64,000 nt of DNA. Origin: Pseudo-nitzschia pungens. Its lineage: Eukaryota; Bacillariophyta; Bacillariophyceae; Bacillariales; Bacillariaceae. A program made the translations under genes and the position numbers. Positions 10,473 through 21,692 of this stretch are shown piece by piece. Positions within the stretch are counted from its first letter, which is position 1. Every line of letters starts with the position of its first letter. The stretch covers positions 1,860,001 to 1,924,000 of the forward strand of contig CM074769.1 in assembly GCA_037355855.1 (NCBI GenBank), written 5' to 3'. Below the pieces are notes generated by a model. The model searched no databases, had not been told where the DNA came from, and saw nothing but the letters and a program-made list of their open reading frames with translations.

Positions 10473-12112
10473 CGCGGCGGTGGATCGATTCAATAATGAT
10501 GACGACGATGACGATGATGACGACGTTGTTGTTGTTGCTGTTCTATTTTTTTATTGCAGTGTTGTTGTCTTGTGTTGTCGTGTTCTCCAATGCTTCTTTT
10601 TTTCTTCCCATTCATCCGTCGAGTGTTCGTCGATTTGGTGTGGAAAACCGGTGAATCCAACGGTTCCGTGGATTGCCGTTCAATTGTCAATGAATATTGA
10701 TCAGCACGCTGTGGTTGGATGCAATGAGTCGGCGTTGTGTGGTGTGATGTTGGTGATGCAGTTACGGATCACGGAGCAAAGTTTTCCCTTTTGAGTGCTC
10801 TACGGTACGGTAATTACAGCAAGTTACTGGTAGCATTCCCAACTGTGTAGAAAGTTGTTCGAAATTTTGATGTCGTCGTGAGCAGTGAGCGGCAAAGTAA
10901 GTTACTAATTCTCACCCAAGCGTGACAGAACAGACCGTCTACAGTTCAATTCCTACTTGACTGCACAACGAATAAGGTAAACCTTACTTTGGTGGTTGGG
11001 TTCCCTGCGTCGAGATTCATTCGTTCATTCCCTTTTTTCAAATGCGTGCAACCTTTGCAATAAACTCGAAGTTGTTTTGGTTCGAATGAGTCGAATACGT
11101 TTCGTAACCCAAGCATCGTATCCAATGGACCTAGGTACCGTAGATACCAGGTACCAGGTACCAGTACCAGTACACTCCAACGTCAAACGTGCACGGTGCG
11201 TACAACCTTAACCTTACTCCTTCTTATGCAAAACGCGAGAAATTTACGATGGGAGTATGGCTACCAGTAGTAATTACCGTACGGAAGTACGAAGATGCTA
11301 CGACAAAAATCTGAACTACACCAGTAATACGGTAGTAACAAGTTACCCGTGTCATGTTGCAGTCCAAACAGGATGAAAGCATCTACCAGCAACAGCAACA
11401 GCAGCAACTCTACACACACTGGCAATTGCTAATGCATACACACATACATACATGCCCATCTATCCCCAAGACCCATTGTTCCTTCTTCTGGTTGCCTCCT
11501 GTGTGTGTGCCTCACAATTGTCGGCCTGGCAACACGAACAACATTTTTATTGTATACTATTATTATTACTACTATTATTATTCGGAAATTGGGGTCGTGA
11601 TTGTTGCCGTTACTAATTTTCTATCGGTGGTTCTCTTTTACCATTAACATACTAGTACGTACTACTACTTCGCAATTTACAACAAGAGACTTGTTTGCGA
11701 CGGTGATTGTCACTTTGGGGCATCCGCGTATGTACAATTTTGGAGCCCCTTCGGTGTTTCATAAGATTCTTGCCCAATGGGAACCAAGGCTTTCCCCATG
11801 CACACAGTTTGGCTTCCTCTCGCAAGGAGAAAGAAGGGGCTTTCTTTGATCTCGCAACGATTGAGGTCGGTCGGTCGGTCGGTCGGTCTGTTTGCATCCA
11901 TGCACAGATGCATGCAGGCATCCATGTTGTTTGTGTTTGGATGGTGGTTGTTTCTTCTGCTCCTCCCAGAGCGCAAGCAAGCAAGCATCGTTCATTCGGT
12001 TCTTCACGAGTGTCGCTCCGTTTCACCGGGATTGCCACTGTCGGTACGTTACGCACAGTAAGCACAGAGTTTACATCGCATTGCATCGCATTGCATGGTT
12101 CGACCGCCCGCT
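10473..12112. other. Intergenic region, no gene seen
   Basis: This region lies between the helicase start and the J-protein stop. It includes TACGGTA / GGTAATTAC motifs near 10800-10815 and 11265-11345, a GGTACC-rich stretch at 11130-11175, a CAG/CAA tract near 11388-11408, a TAT/TAC tract near 11547-11582 and a (GGTC)n tract at about 11868-11890. ORFs over 11652-12351 on both strands are short, mutually overlapping and low-complexity. Confidence 0.5.
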
Positions 12113-13150
12113 TTACCTCCGATTGGCGGCTTGGGCGGCTTTCGCTTCCCGGACTGCTTCGGCAGCCATTTTCCAAAAGTTGCTTCCTTTGCTGCCGTTG
12201 TCGTTGTTTTTGCCATTTTCGTTGTAGCCGTTGCCGTCGCCGTTACCGTTGCTGTTTCTGCCGTTGCTGCCATGGCCGTTGCCCTGGTTCTTGTTCTCGT
12301 CGTCCTTCTCCTCGTCGTCGAGCCCCGCCATGGTTCGCACGCCCTTCTTGAGGGCCTCCCCGAGCTGCTTGCCGAAAAAGGACGTCCGGGGTGGCTCCGG
12401 CAGTGGCTGTCCGCGATCTCTCGCCACCCGGCAGTCCTCCTTGTACTGGATCCGCTGGATGCTGTCCCGATGGAGCGACCGGACCGACGCCGCGGCAATC
12501 TCGGTGGCCACCGTGGCCCCGATCATGGATCCCGCGGCGACCAGCAATCCGCCGCTTCCACCGCCACCGCCACCGCCGCCGCCTCCCCGAGCGCCGTGGC
12601 TTCCGCTTCCGTTCTTTCCGGACTTTCGGCTCATCAAAAAGGATCCCGCCATGCCGCCGACGATCCCCGCCAGGGCCGAAACGGCCCCGACGGCCGCCGC
12701 CAGGTCCTCCTCGCTCATTCCCGCCACGGTGGCGTCAAAGGCGTCCCGGTAGTTGTCGAAGTTTGCGTCGCTGAATTCGTATCCGTGCTCGCTTCCGCCG
12801 GACTGCTGCTGCTGCTGCTGTTGGAATCCGCTGCTCGACTCGTGCGTTCCACTGCCGCCGCTTCCGCTTCCGCCAAACGAGAATCCTCCGGCACCCCGGC
12901 GCGATCGCAGCTCCCGATCGTAAACCCGGCGCTTGGTTTCGTCGCCGAGGGTCTCGTAGGCCATGCCGATCTCGACGAATCGGGCCTTGGCTTCCTCGGG
13001 ATTGCTCGGATTCTTGTCGGGATGGTACTTGAGGGATTTCCTCAGGTAGGCCTTTCGGATGGTGGCCTGGTCGGCGGTCGGATCGACCTCCAGGATCTCG
13101 TAAAAAGTCTTGGTGCGGCTGCGATTGTTGTTGTTGTTGTAGTGGCTCAT
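12113..13150 (-). CDS. J-domain (DnaJ/Hsp40) protein with glycine-rich hydrophobic segments
   Basis: The 345-residue protein starts at the ATG at 13148-13150. The J domain covers residues about 14-80: FYEILEVDPTADQATI, then KYHPDKNP with the catalytic HPD at 43-45, then ETKRRVYDREL. A Gly/Phe- and Gln-rich linker follows. Two small-residue hydrophobic segments come next (AAAVGAVSALAGIVGGMAG and GLLVAAGSMIGATVATE), separated by a polyglycine run. They resemble glycine-zipper membrane or aggregation-prone helices. The C-terminus is Asn/Gly/Lys-rich and ends in a short charged helix. J proteins recruit and stimulate Hsp70; the HPD is intact, so this should be active. No CR zinc domain is present, so it is a type III (or degenerate type II) member. 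Membrane anchoring is possible but no signal peptide is seen. Confidence 0.88.
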   Translation of the reverse strand: MSHYNNNNNRSRTKTFYEILEVDPTADQATIRKAYLRKSLKYHPDKNPSNPEEAKARFVEIGMAYETLGDETKRRVYDRELRSRRGAGGFSFGGSGSGGSGTHESSSGFQQQQQQQSGGSEHGYEFSDANFDNYRDAFDATVAGMSEEDLAAAVGAVSALAGIVGGMAGSFLMSRKSGKNGSGSHGARGGGGGGGGGGSGGLLVAAGSMIGATVATEIAAASVRSLHRDSIQRIQYKEDCRVARDRGQPLPEPPRTSFFGKQLGEALKKGVRTMAGLDDEEKDDENKNQGNGHGSNGRNSNGNGDGNGYNENGKNNDNGSKGSNFWKMAAEAVREAKAAQAANRR

Positions 13151-14775
13151 GGTGGTTGGATGGTTGGATCGCTGCGTTTAGTCGCGTTGCATTTACGTCG
13201 TCGCTAGTTAGTTGGTTTGTGTGTTTGTTTGCTGCGTTGAGACGAGTTGATGAGTTTTGAATTGTGACGATGAGAGGTGAGTTCCAAGTCTCAATCAAGA
13301 CAATTGTTTGTTTTCGGTTTGGCACGCATAATTTGGTGTTTGGTAATACCGATACAGTAAGTAACCCGTAAGGTTACCGTAAGACTTAGAGTGATCACCG
13401 TTCAAAACGAATCAAAATCAAACGGTCGGTCATCCCCAGAGCCCAGTTAACCTTACTCATCGTTCGTTCCGTGCACTAACTTCACATACGGTACCGTACA
13501 TATTACGAAGTATGTTGCGTACGAGTAGCGTAACTTACCGTACGTACGGTAACTTACGAGTAACATTCTGTGAGTAAGTCTTGCCGGCACGTCTCGACCT
13601 CGCCCGACGGACAAGAACAGCTACGAGTAACCTTACCACCTGAGAGAGGGGCATTTTTCAATCGTGATCAGGGGTTTTCACGACTGAAACCCAAAAAAAA
13701 ACGCACGATCGATCGATCGATGGCCCGTTCCTTCGTACCGGTTCGTACTGTCACTGGCACGACAGAGTGAGCGTGACGATCAGTACAGTAAGGTTACGTA
13801 CCAGTATCTTACTTGTCCCAGGTAACTTTACTATCAGCAGGAGTAACAGCAACCAATGGTATCGCCTCACGCCACGGCTAGTCGATGTCTCCTTGGTTTC
13901 TCCGCACTCCGCAACGACTTACCGTCCCGTTCCGTGCCATGCGATTGCGAGCTGCAACGAGCGAGAGCAAACTTAGACTTCTTGCTGCTGCTGCTGCTGT
14001 GCGGTCGTCATCACAACCCCATCCCTCTCGTCGAGGGTAGTAACTTACTACTACTAGTATCATACCGGTGCCGTGCCTTACGGAACGAGTACGTATTCCG
14101 GTCAGATCCAGCGACCGAAACCTTTTGTGTACGGTCCGGTAGTAAGTTTCCCTCGCAGCATCCTGTTGGATGCCACCGACCAGGATCGACCGACTCGTGA
14201 GAAACTCGGACCACTCACCATGCATTTTGAGATAGTATTGGCTGGCGTCTAGTTCAGTAGTACTTTTGCTCCTATTTTGAAAAGATACGAAGCAGTTCTC
14301 GTATTATAATATTTTATTACAATATATGTACCATTCGATGCTGATAGATTAAAAGTAAGAGTGGTTGCTACTATGTTACTCGTATTGTTCTCTGGATGGA
14401 CACGAAAAAGAATTCTTGGTTCGCATGCCACTTCGTAATTCGGAACAAAACTTGTATTGTCATGCCACACGCATGCTTTTTCATTCATGGGAATCGTCGT
14501 TTCAAACTCGGTGCATATTGTACTACTATCATTAATATAATATTATTATGAATCACGAAGCAACACGAAAAAATTAACAAAGGGCAACCCCTACTATCCC
14601 ACGCAGGATCCGTCGCAACGAGCACCACGATCAAGCCATTACCGGCCCGCGGTCGGCCATTTGTCCGTCCATTCATCCATCGATCCATTCATCAATTCAT
14701 CCATTCATCGATTCATCCATCAATTCATCGATTCATCCATCAATTCATCGATCCATCCATTCATTCGTCCATCAA
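13151..14775. other. Intergenic region with dense TACGGTA / GGTTACC motifs
   Basis: This is the upstream region of the J-protein gene and 3' flank of the next minus-strand gene. The stretch 13340-13565 is unusually dense in short palindromic words such as GTTACC, TACCGTA and CGTACG. Further occurrences are at 13785-13840 and 14040-14090. (GATC)n lies near 13707-13722. No gene is supported. Confidence 0.5.
14660..14772. repeat. Imperfect ATCC/ATTC/ATCA tandem tract
   Basis: A roughly 110-bp tract of TCATCCAT / TCATCGAT variants ends directly at the stop codon of the plastid membrane protein gene, so it forms that gene's 3' UTR. Confidence 0.8.
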
Positions 14776-15732
14776 TTAGGGCGCAAGACCGCTCGATGCG
14801 CTGCTGCCGCTAATTTTCTCGTCCGGTGCCCCGTTGACCTTCCCGACGCGACTTATCCGGCCCTCAAAGTTCATGACCTCGTCCGCGGCGGCCTCGAAGG
14901 ATTTCGGAACGTCCGACGTCTTGGCAATCGTGCGGAAGAATCTAGACGCCATCTTGAGGACCCCGCCGACAATGTACGAGGCGGTCACGACCGTCGTGAG
15001 GATCGATACGGTCAGCTTGGTCCTCCACTTGGAACTGGTGCTGACGGCGTCCTCGCCGCTCTCCGTGTAACCGGCCTCTTCCAGGGACAGGTTCCCCGAG
15101 TCCATGACGGCCTCCATCTTGCGGTAGACCTGCAGAAAGGTGGCGGGGAGCAGGACAAAGAGGCCCCGGTAGGTTCGGTACAGAATAAAGAGGGTGTAGT
15201 ACACGCAGGCCTTGGCGGCACAGAGGATCTTTTTCGACTGGGTCTCGGCCTCGGTACCCTTGGCGGTGGCCGTTTGGGCCATGCCCTTGAAGTTGTTGCC
15301 GATCTCGTTGAGCAAGACCAGCAAGGATTTCGTGGTGTTTGCGGATGCCGCAACCGCGTCGTCCGAAGTCTCCACCGTCGTTGTCACCGCCGAGGGGACC
15401 GCAACCGTCGTTTCGGGCTCCGAAGAGAATGTGACCACCGCTTCGTCGTCCGCTTTTTCGTCCCTTGTCTCGTCGTCGTCGTCGCCGCCGCCGCCGCCTT
15501 TGCTGTCGTCCTTTGCGAAATCGTGCTTTCCAAAGATTCCCGAGAGCGCGAGTCCCCGCGCCGGTCTCTGGCCGGTCACCAGAAACGGCAGCGGTCGTCC
15601 GCGGGTCACGGCGTCGGGGGTGGCAACGGGACGACGCGGGTCATTCGGCAGTTGAAAGCCCAGGCTGGACGGGAGAAGTGCCAGCCACACCACGAGGCAA
15701 ACCGATCGAAGAACTGCTGGTGGTGGTGTCAT
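14776..15732 (-). CDS. Plastid-targeted membrane protein of unknown function
   Basis: The 318-residue protein uses the ATG at 15730-15732 (MTPPPAVLRSV). That start opens a signal peptide ending SSLG-FQLPN, with Phe at the predicted cleavage site, followed by an Arg/Pro/Thr-rich stretch as in diatom plastid presequences. The frame is open 63 codons further upstream, but that part shows no targeting logic. An acidic, Val/Thr-rich linker spans about residues 80-130. Two hydrophobic helices follow: YYTLFILYRTYRGLFVLLPA and LTVSILTTVVTASYIVGGVL. A short charged C-terminal tail ends the protein. I infer an integral plastid membrane protein, perhaps thylakoid or envelope. I do not recognise the family. 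Confidence 0.7.
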   Translation of the reverse strand: MTPPPAVLRSVCLVVWLALLPSSLGFQLPNDPRRPVATPDAVTRGRPLPFLVTGQRPARGLALSGIFGKHDFAKDDSKGGGGGDDDDETRDEKADDEAVVTFSSEPETTVAVPSAVTTTVETSDDAVAASANTTKSLLVLLNEIGNNFKGMAQTATAKGTEAETQSKKILCAAKACVYYTLFILYRTYRGLFVLLPATFLQVYRKMEAVMDSGNLSLEEAGYTESGEDAVSTSSKWRTKLTVSILTTVVTASYIVGGVLKMASRFFRTIAKTSDVPKSFEAAADEVMNFEGRISRVGKVNGAPDEKISGSSASSGLAP

Positions 15733-16786
15733 TGCAAGTAAATTTCTCACGGTGACTGTTGTGTGATGGATAACGTCGATCTGAAACGACACAAGTGCGA
15801 CAGGGGGGAGGTGGAAGTAATAAATAATAATAAGAACAATGGCAAGGATTCCGTGCACTCGTGCGTGTAAGGTTACCCTGAAGTGAGAGTCAATGAATCT
15901 TTTTCTGATGCGATGGATCACAACGAGAACAGTAAATTAGGAAAAAAATCGTTCGTTTCTCGCAGTGTCAAGTTGCAGTTACGTGTACTTATTGACGGTT
16001 GCAGTTGGTTGGCGGAAACATGAAGCGAACAGATGACCGAACGAGCCAGCACGAATCCACCGTTGAAGGTATCGTAGGGCACGTAATTACGTGTTCTAAT
16101 TACGGGTTCACGAATGAACAATAACGGTCGTTCTGAACTCTGAATTTTGTATTCGACTCACTCGACTCCAACTGATTCCCATTACCGTTCGCAAGCGGCC
16201 TTTTGAGATACCGGTACTGGTAGGAAGCCTAAAGTAGTACCTTTCTCGATCCATCACTGATTGATGATTGATTCTCAAATTCAAAACTACGGTAAACCTT
16301 AATTACTTACTTCGTACAATTTTAAAAGTCTTCCCAGCACCAGGATACGTACACACAGCTTGCCAAGCTCCATCCATCCACCCCTCATAAGTCGTATTTT
16401 GTACTCGTAGTGCTACAATGCTTTTTCTTGAGGGTGCGCAATGCGAAAAACAGAACGAGGACTGGCACCAATGAAGTGCCGTACGAAGTAAGGTTAAGGT
16501 TACTTCAATTCTCGAGTAAGGTTTACTGTACCGTATTACGGTACAATCGAATGTGGAATGCCTTATGGTGATCAACGTGCCATCCACCTTCAGATCACCC
16601 CTGCTTCCGATGATCTAGATCGGCATTCTGTACCAGATCCGATCAGAGACCGACCATTGACGTGAATGCCAAGCCAAGAAACCATATTGTTGTCACTGGG
16701 GCAATACTACGGTACAATTACAAAGGGAGAGACAGAGATCAAAAGTCGGCGCAAGGAACAATCGAAAACGGTGTATCATCATCACC
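15733..16786. other. Divergent intergenic region
   Basis: This spacer lies between the start sites of the plastid membrane protein and the JMJD8-like gene. Motif clusters occur at 15865-15880, 16205-16320 and 16480-16545 (GTAAGGTTAAGGTTAC, TACCGTATTACGGTA). A 14-bp palindrome CACGTAATTACGTG lies near 16080-16093. No gene is seen. Confidence 0.5.
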
Positions 16787-18137
16787 ATGAGGTTTCGGAA
16801 TGTGGTCCACACGGCACAATGGATCGTCCTTGTGATCGTGGTGACCGTCGTTCGTTCTTCGATTTCCGCTCGTTCCGGGACCGCCAGCGCGGCTTCGGCG
16901 CACGGCGACGAAACAAAAACGACAACGAAAACGACGACGACGACGACGACGGGTTGGAATCCGAGAGGCGATCATCCGTGCACCGTCGATACGATTACCA
17001 TGAACGACTTTCGAAAGAAATACCCAAAGGGACTCCCGCCCCTCCATCCCCAACCCCTGATCATTCGGTCGTCGTCGTTGCCGTCGTCGTCGTCGTCGTC
17101 GTCGTCGCCCCGCGACAGCAACCAACAAACCAAACAGACGCGACGAAACGCAAGATTCCGGGAGCTCACCCGACACGACACCATCCTCGACTCGTTTCCC
17201 GCCAATTTCACCGTGACGCTCTCCAGCTCGAATTCCTTCAGCGAGCACCGGCGGACCATTCCCTTTTCGCGGTACCTGGAGGAGGTCACCACCGGACCAC
17301 CCCTCGACCCCTCCACCCTGTCCAACGAGACGTGGTATCTGTTCGGAGAAACCTATTCCCCCGAGTGGAAATCCCTCCTGGCGGCCTACGAGGTCCCTCC
17401 CTGCGAGGCCTGCTCCGACCCGTCCGGCGACCTGGTGGCCCTCTCCTTTGGGATCGGCAACACCGGATCGGGCGTCCAGTGGCACGTGCACGGACCGGGA
17501 TTCTCCGAGGCCGTCCACGGGCGCAAGCACTGGCTGCTGGTCCCCTTTGACCGCAGGCCCGACTTTCATCCCGACCAGACCTCGTTGAACTGGATGCACC
17601 GCAACTATAATACCCATAACGATACCTACCCGCGGGCGAGCGAGGAGCATCGGGACGATCCAAACGAACACCGACCGCTGGAGTGCACGCTGCATCCCGG
17701 GGACATGGTGTATTTGTGAGTTGCGTGTTTGCGGTTTGGTTTGGTTTGACTTGGTTTGGGTTTGTGGGAGTGCACAAGCTCCGTCATTCGCCATGGCTCA
17801 CGTGGATGCACTGCGATTGTTCTCTTCTGTTCTATTCTATTCCGTTCTGTTCTATTCTGTTCTGGTCTTTGTTGCATTGCACCGCATTGCTTGCGCTCCT
17901 TTCGGCCTTTCCTCCTTTCCCACCACCCATTTTATGCATTTATTTCGTTCATTCATTTATTCCGACAACACTCCACCGCGTGCGCTTCCATCCAGCCCCG
18001 ACATGTGGTGGCACGCCACGATCAATCTGGACGACTACACCGCCTTTGTTTCGACGTTTACACAGGAACACTTGTTTGTGGAGCGGCGATCCGGATCATC
18101 GTCGAAAGCCTCCTCCTCCTCCTCCTCCTGGGTGTGA
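16787..18137 (+). CDS. JMJD8-like JmjC/cupin protein, probably ER-luminal (2 exons)
   Basis: Exon 1 is 16787-17715 and exon 2 is 17996-18137. The donor TTT/GTGAGT and acceptor CATCCAG join in phase 2 across ...GDMVYF-PDMWWHAT..., giving 356 residues. The N-terminus (MRFRNVVHTAQWIVLVIVV) is a signal peptide or anchor. A Ser/Thr-rich low-complexity linker follows. The conserved part runs from about residue 120: FGETYSPEW, then VQWHVHGPGFSEAVHGRKHW with candidate iron ligands His233 and His235, DRRPDFHPDQTSLNW, LECTLHPGDMVYF, and the distal His316 in DMWWHATINLDDYTAFVSTF. This block order matches JMJD8, which in animals is a luminal ER protein without demonstrated demethylase activity. The canonical JmjC HxD is HVH here. 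Without splicing the essential WWHAT segment would be lost. The C-terminus is a Ser run ending WV, with no KDEL-like signal. Confidence 0.85.
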
Positions 18138-19004
18138 TCGTGCACCGTACCGAACCGAACCGAAACCGCACAGCATGATGGAAACGATTATCGTTCGGGA
18201 CACATCGATCGATCTTTGGGGCATGCAAGATCATCCTACAATATTATTCTGCCCTGCCGCATTGAAGTCCAACGCGGAGACACAACACGAATCGTTAAAT
18301 GAATCAACTAATGAATATCTTCCAAATTTCTGCTTCGTATTAACAATAGTATTATTGTTTATTATTGTTTATTATTATTTGTTGTATTATATTATCTAAT
18401 GCACTTGCCACGAACCATGGTCATGTCATGTTGTTCCTACATTATTTAAAAATTGTTTTCTCTTCACTCAAACCAACTTGAAGTAATCTGCGGTGCACTG
18501 TTCTTGGAGTCTCGCTCATTCTGTACATATACTGATTTTTCTGTTTTTCGTAATTTTCTTGTCTTGATAAATTTGCTTCTTCATTCGATAATACTACAGC
18601 AGTTGATGCGTTCGAACGGATTGTTCCGGCGCGCTTCACTGTTTGAATAGTGTGCGAGACGAGAGAGTCGCATGCGAACTCTCGCCCCCGTCACTTTTTT
18701 TCGTTGCCTCGGTGGCTCTTCTGTTCAATCAAAAGATGGCAGATAGCTGCAGAGAGCTTCGCCTGATCTTTCGCTGATGGTGTTCGGTGCCTTGCTTGCC
18801 CAACCTGCCTAGCCGACACGTACTGTCCGTCGAACGGAATTCGACCTTTTCCTGTCTTGTTGGGTTTTTTTTCCTTAGCTATGGAATCACACATGTGCGT
18901 CATTGCGAGGTGTTTGTGCTTTCCCCCGTTTCCTTTTTATTTCAATTTTGTTAACGATGGAAGGTTTCCACAAAATATGAAGTTCGTTTCCCGTTTTCAC
19001 TTGG
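18138..19004. other. Convergent intergenic spacer
   Basis: This spacer lies between the 3' ends of the JMJD8-like gene and the heat-shock factor gene. An AT-rich tract near 18340-18400 is probably 3' UTR. A 70-codon basic minus-strand ORF at about 18691-18903 has no recognisable family, and I do not call it. Confidence 0.5.
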
Positions 19005-20188
19005 TTACGGTTTGTTGAATTTTCCGTAGTGCGCCAGAAAGGAACCGAGAGCAGCGGTTGCAAGAGCATTCTCGCTCATTCCCATTCCATCGTAACCCGC
19101 ACCAGAGGGGTGGGCGCCCTTCCCGAGGTGTGATTTCGCTTCCTTCGCAGCGCGTTGCGCCAGAGCACTGACGGCTTCCACCTGCTTACGGAACGCATCC
19201 GGGTTTGCAATGACACTGACGAGGCGCTCGACAAAGAGTGCTTGTGTGTCCTTTGGAAGGTTGCTAAGGGACTGCCGCAATTGCTCTACGAGCTTTGCGT
19301 CGACCTTTTCTTCTGGCATCGACTTGGTTGGTGGGGACTGAGACACGGCAGTGTCCGGGGTGGCCGTTTCTGTCTCGTCAAGATCCATCAACAACGCTAA
19401 CATTTCCTGATCCATGATAGTATCGTTGATAGTATCGTCCACATCAAATTGGTTCGGGAGATGTGGTGATCCGGGAGGAGGGCTGTCGGGGAGATCCTGA
19501 GGCTCTTCTGGAAGGTTGGAAATATCCGTGAAATATTCTTCTGAAGGTGGACAGGTCTCGGCTCGTTCCTGAGGCATTCCAGAAAATTCGGGCATGTTCC
19601 GGGGCAGGTTCGAAGCGGCAGCAGGCATCGGCACTGTTGTCATCGATTTCACCGGCGAAGGTGGCATCGGATTCGTTGCCAACATCTTGCGTTTCTTGGT
19701 TGGTCTAGAATCTTCGAAGAATGGAGGGTTCCTGTTGGCCATGAGGCTCCCGACTACCGACCCCATTTGCTGCAAAGACTTCGACATCTTAGCAAGTTGC
19801 GCTTTGAGATCTGTCAATTCATTCTTGAGAACATCTACTTCCTGCTTGTCCGCGTGTTCGACCTGGTTGCTCTTTTTGATCGAGGACAACAAATCCTCTC
19901 TCCCTTTTTGGAATTGTTCGTGACGGAATCTCCAGTACTTTGATTCAACGAGGTTTTCTTGATCGCGGATTCGAATGGGGTCGGTTTTGATCTTGCGAAA
20001 GCCATAGAAATTCAATTGTCGAACGAAACTGGAAAAATTGCTGTGTTTGAAATATGTTGGGATGACGTCGCTAGCGAATAACTCTGTGTTCTTCACAACA
20101 AAGCTTGCCCCGTCTTCGGACCACGTTGCTATTCTGCGGTCGCAGTCATTGATCATTGCAAAGGTTCTGTGGTGGAATAAGAGCGAGA

Positions 20189-20219
<31 letters not shown>

Positions 20220-20648
20220 ACGGGGGTTGGTGAGTGACTTGAATTTTGGCGTTTTTTGAGTCAGAACGAGTCAGTCTTTCCTTTTTTTCCACTTCAAACG
20301 TGCGTCAATCACCGTAGAGTCACGGTGTCAGCAGTACTGATACTGATATCAAGGAAGTGGATGACCACCCAGGCAACGCGTTCGACTCCGGCTCTCCACC
20401 AAGCTGTGGCGGGCACATTGTAGGAATTTCGACTGCCGCCATCTTTAGCTCTAATAAGTGGTGCAAGGAGGGATGTATTGCTCATCGACTCTTCCCATTG
20501 TTTCAAACAATGGGTACTATTCGGAGGGAGAAGAATATCGTACAGTACTGGGTACTTACTTTCGCAGGAAAAGTGGGGCTTCCTTGTCCTCCTTTCTTTT
20601 CGACGCCTTGGCAGAGCGCTTAGTGGCTGATGAAACTGAGTTCGACAT
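19005..20648 (-). CDS. Heat-shock transcription factor (HSF) family protein (2 exons)
   Basis: Exon 1 is complement 20560-20648 and exon 2 is complement 19005-20166. Exon 1 starts at the ATG at 20646-20648 and ends ...APLFLRK at a GTAAGT donor. Exon 2 begins after CACCACAG and reads TFAMINDCDRR. The join is in phase 2 and restores the start of the HSF DNA-binding domain, for a product of 416 residues. The domain continues ATWSEDGASFVVKN, YFKHSNFSSFVRQLNFYGFRK and YWRFRHEQFQKG (to about residue 130). A heptad-rich trimerisation segment follows, with EVDVLKNELTDLKAQLAKMS. The C-terminal half is Pro/Glu/Asp-rich, consistent with an activation region. HSFs bind nGAAn repeats; diatoms have a large HSF family. 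Read without exon 1, the protein would lack helix 1 of the domain. The 393-nt intron holds a CAG/CAA tract. Confidence 0.92.
20190..20222. repeat. CAGCAA microsatellite in HSF intron
   Basis: A short run of CAG and CAACAG units lies inside the HSF intron, close to the acceptor. It does not alter the reading frame. Confidence 0.75.
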
Positions 20649-21589
20649 GGTTGGAGGATGTGTCTGAGACACTAATGCTGATGCAAAAACTGTTATTGCG
20701 TACGGTGTGTTGAGTGTGTTTAAAACTTCTCGCTTTTTTTTTTATGAGCTTTCTATCGTGCGAGGAAAAACTGATATATACCTCTGATTGTTTGTTCGTG
20801 CGGGGTAAAAGAGAGGCGAATCAATCTGGTACGGGAAATTTACGCGGTAACTTACTCGTACGGTAGGTGAAATTTGTGTTGATGACTGGAACAGATGCTT
20901 CAGTGCAGGGTTCACAATTCAAAAACAAGCAAGGAGAAAAAATTCAGTAAGATTTGTACTAAATTACTCGTGCACGTTAACATCACTAACAAGTTAACGT
21001 ACAGTTGCGATACAGCGCTTTTCAAGCCCTGTGAGTCGTACTAATAGAAATTACGACGAGAACCGCTGCTGCAGCAAGATGAATTCGGTTAGTTATGTTC
21101 TTGCATTTATTTCGCCGTTGAAGTGACGTGAGGTTCCGTTGTTGCAACAATAATTGGAATGTACATTAGGGTTCTGACGCACAGTTGTTTTTGTGTTTAG
21201 TTCGTTAATCAACCAGATTTCATATAATGTGATAATCCCAAGTTCCATTTTTTGTTTGATCTCTGCCACGCGGCATGGAAGAACTACATAACAGTTTAAA
21301 TTGTACGAAGAAGAATTACCGGTACAGCGCAGATGCTGTGTGGTGAACTTGTAATCGTTTAGCCTTCCGCACGACTAAAATTGATGGTCTGTATTTCGTA
21401 CGCTTCATTTTCTGACGTATGACGGACGCTGATACAGAGGCAATAAAGACTAAAAAAACGCGTCGGCCAGCAGGCGAGCAAAGATCCAATGAGTGAGTGG
21501 CTGAAGAATGAATCATCAGTCACGAAAGCAATAAATCCGTTTCCCTTTGAGATTGAGTTTTGAGACCGGATCTGCTTTTAAAAAAGGTT
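20649..21589. other. Upstream region of HSF gene, up to copia insertion
   Basis: A GGTAACTTACTCGTACGG motif cluster lies about 200 bp upstream of the HSF start (20845-20870). The rest is AT-rich with short frames only. Confidence 0.5.
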
Positions 21590-21594
21590 AAGAT

Positions 21595-21692
21595 TGCAAA
21601 ATGTACGTATGCTCTCTACTGTCGATATAATCGCATGTATTTAGTAAAGAGTGAGGTATTTATTCACTATCTATTCGGGATTCATCCTCACA
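21595..21692 (-). repeat. Copia 3' LTR (98 bp)
   Basis: This copy is identical to the LTR at 30070-30167. The final codons and stop of Pol (21660-21662) lie inside it, so Pol reads about 33 nt into the LTR. Confidence 0.95.

Noticed and set aside
9123..10496. 457-codon plus-strand ORF
   Set aside because: Antisense to the helicase N-terminus, with no recognisable features.
11085..11100. tRNA gene suggested by GGTTCGAAT
   Set aside because: No acceptor stem, D-arm or anticodon stem can be formed around it. I found no tRNA gene in the window by eye.
12095..13207. 370-codon plus-strand ORF
   Set aside because: Antisense to the J-domain gene; Val/Ala-rich shadow of Asn and Gly codons.
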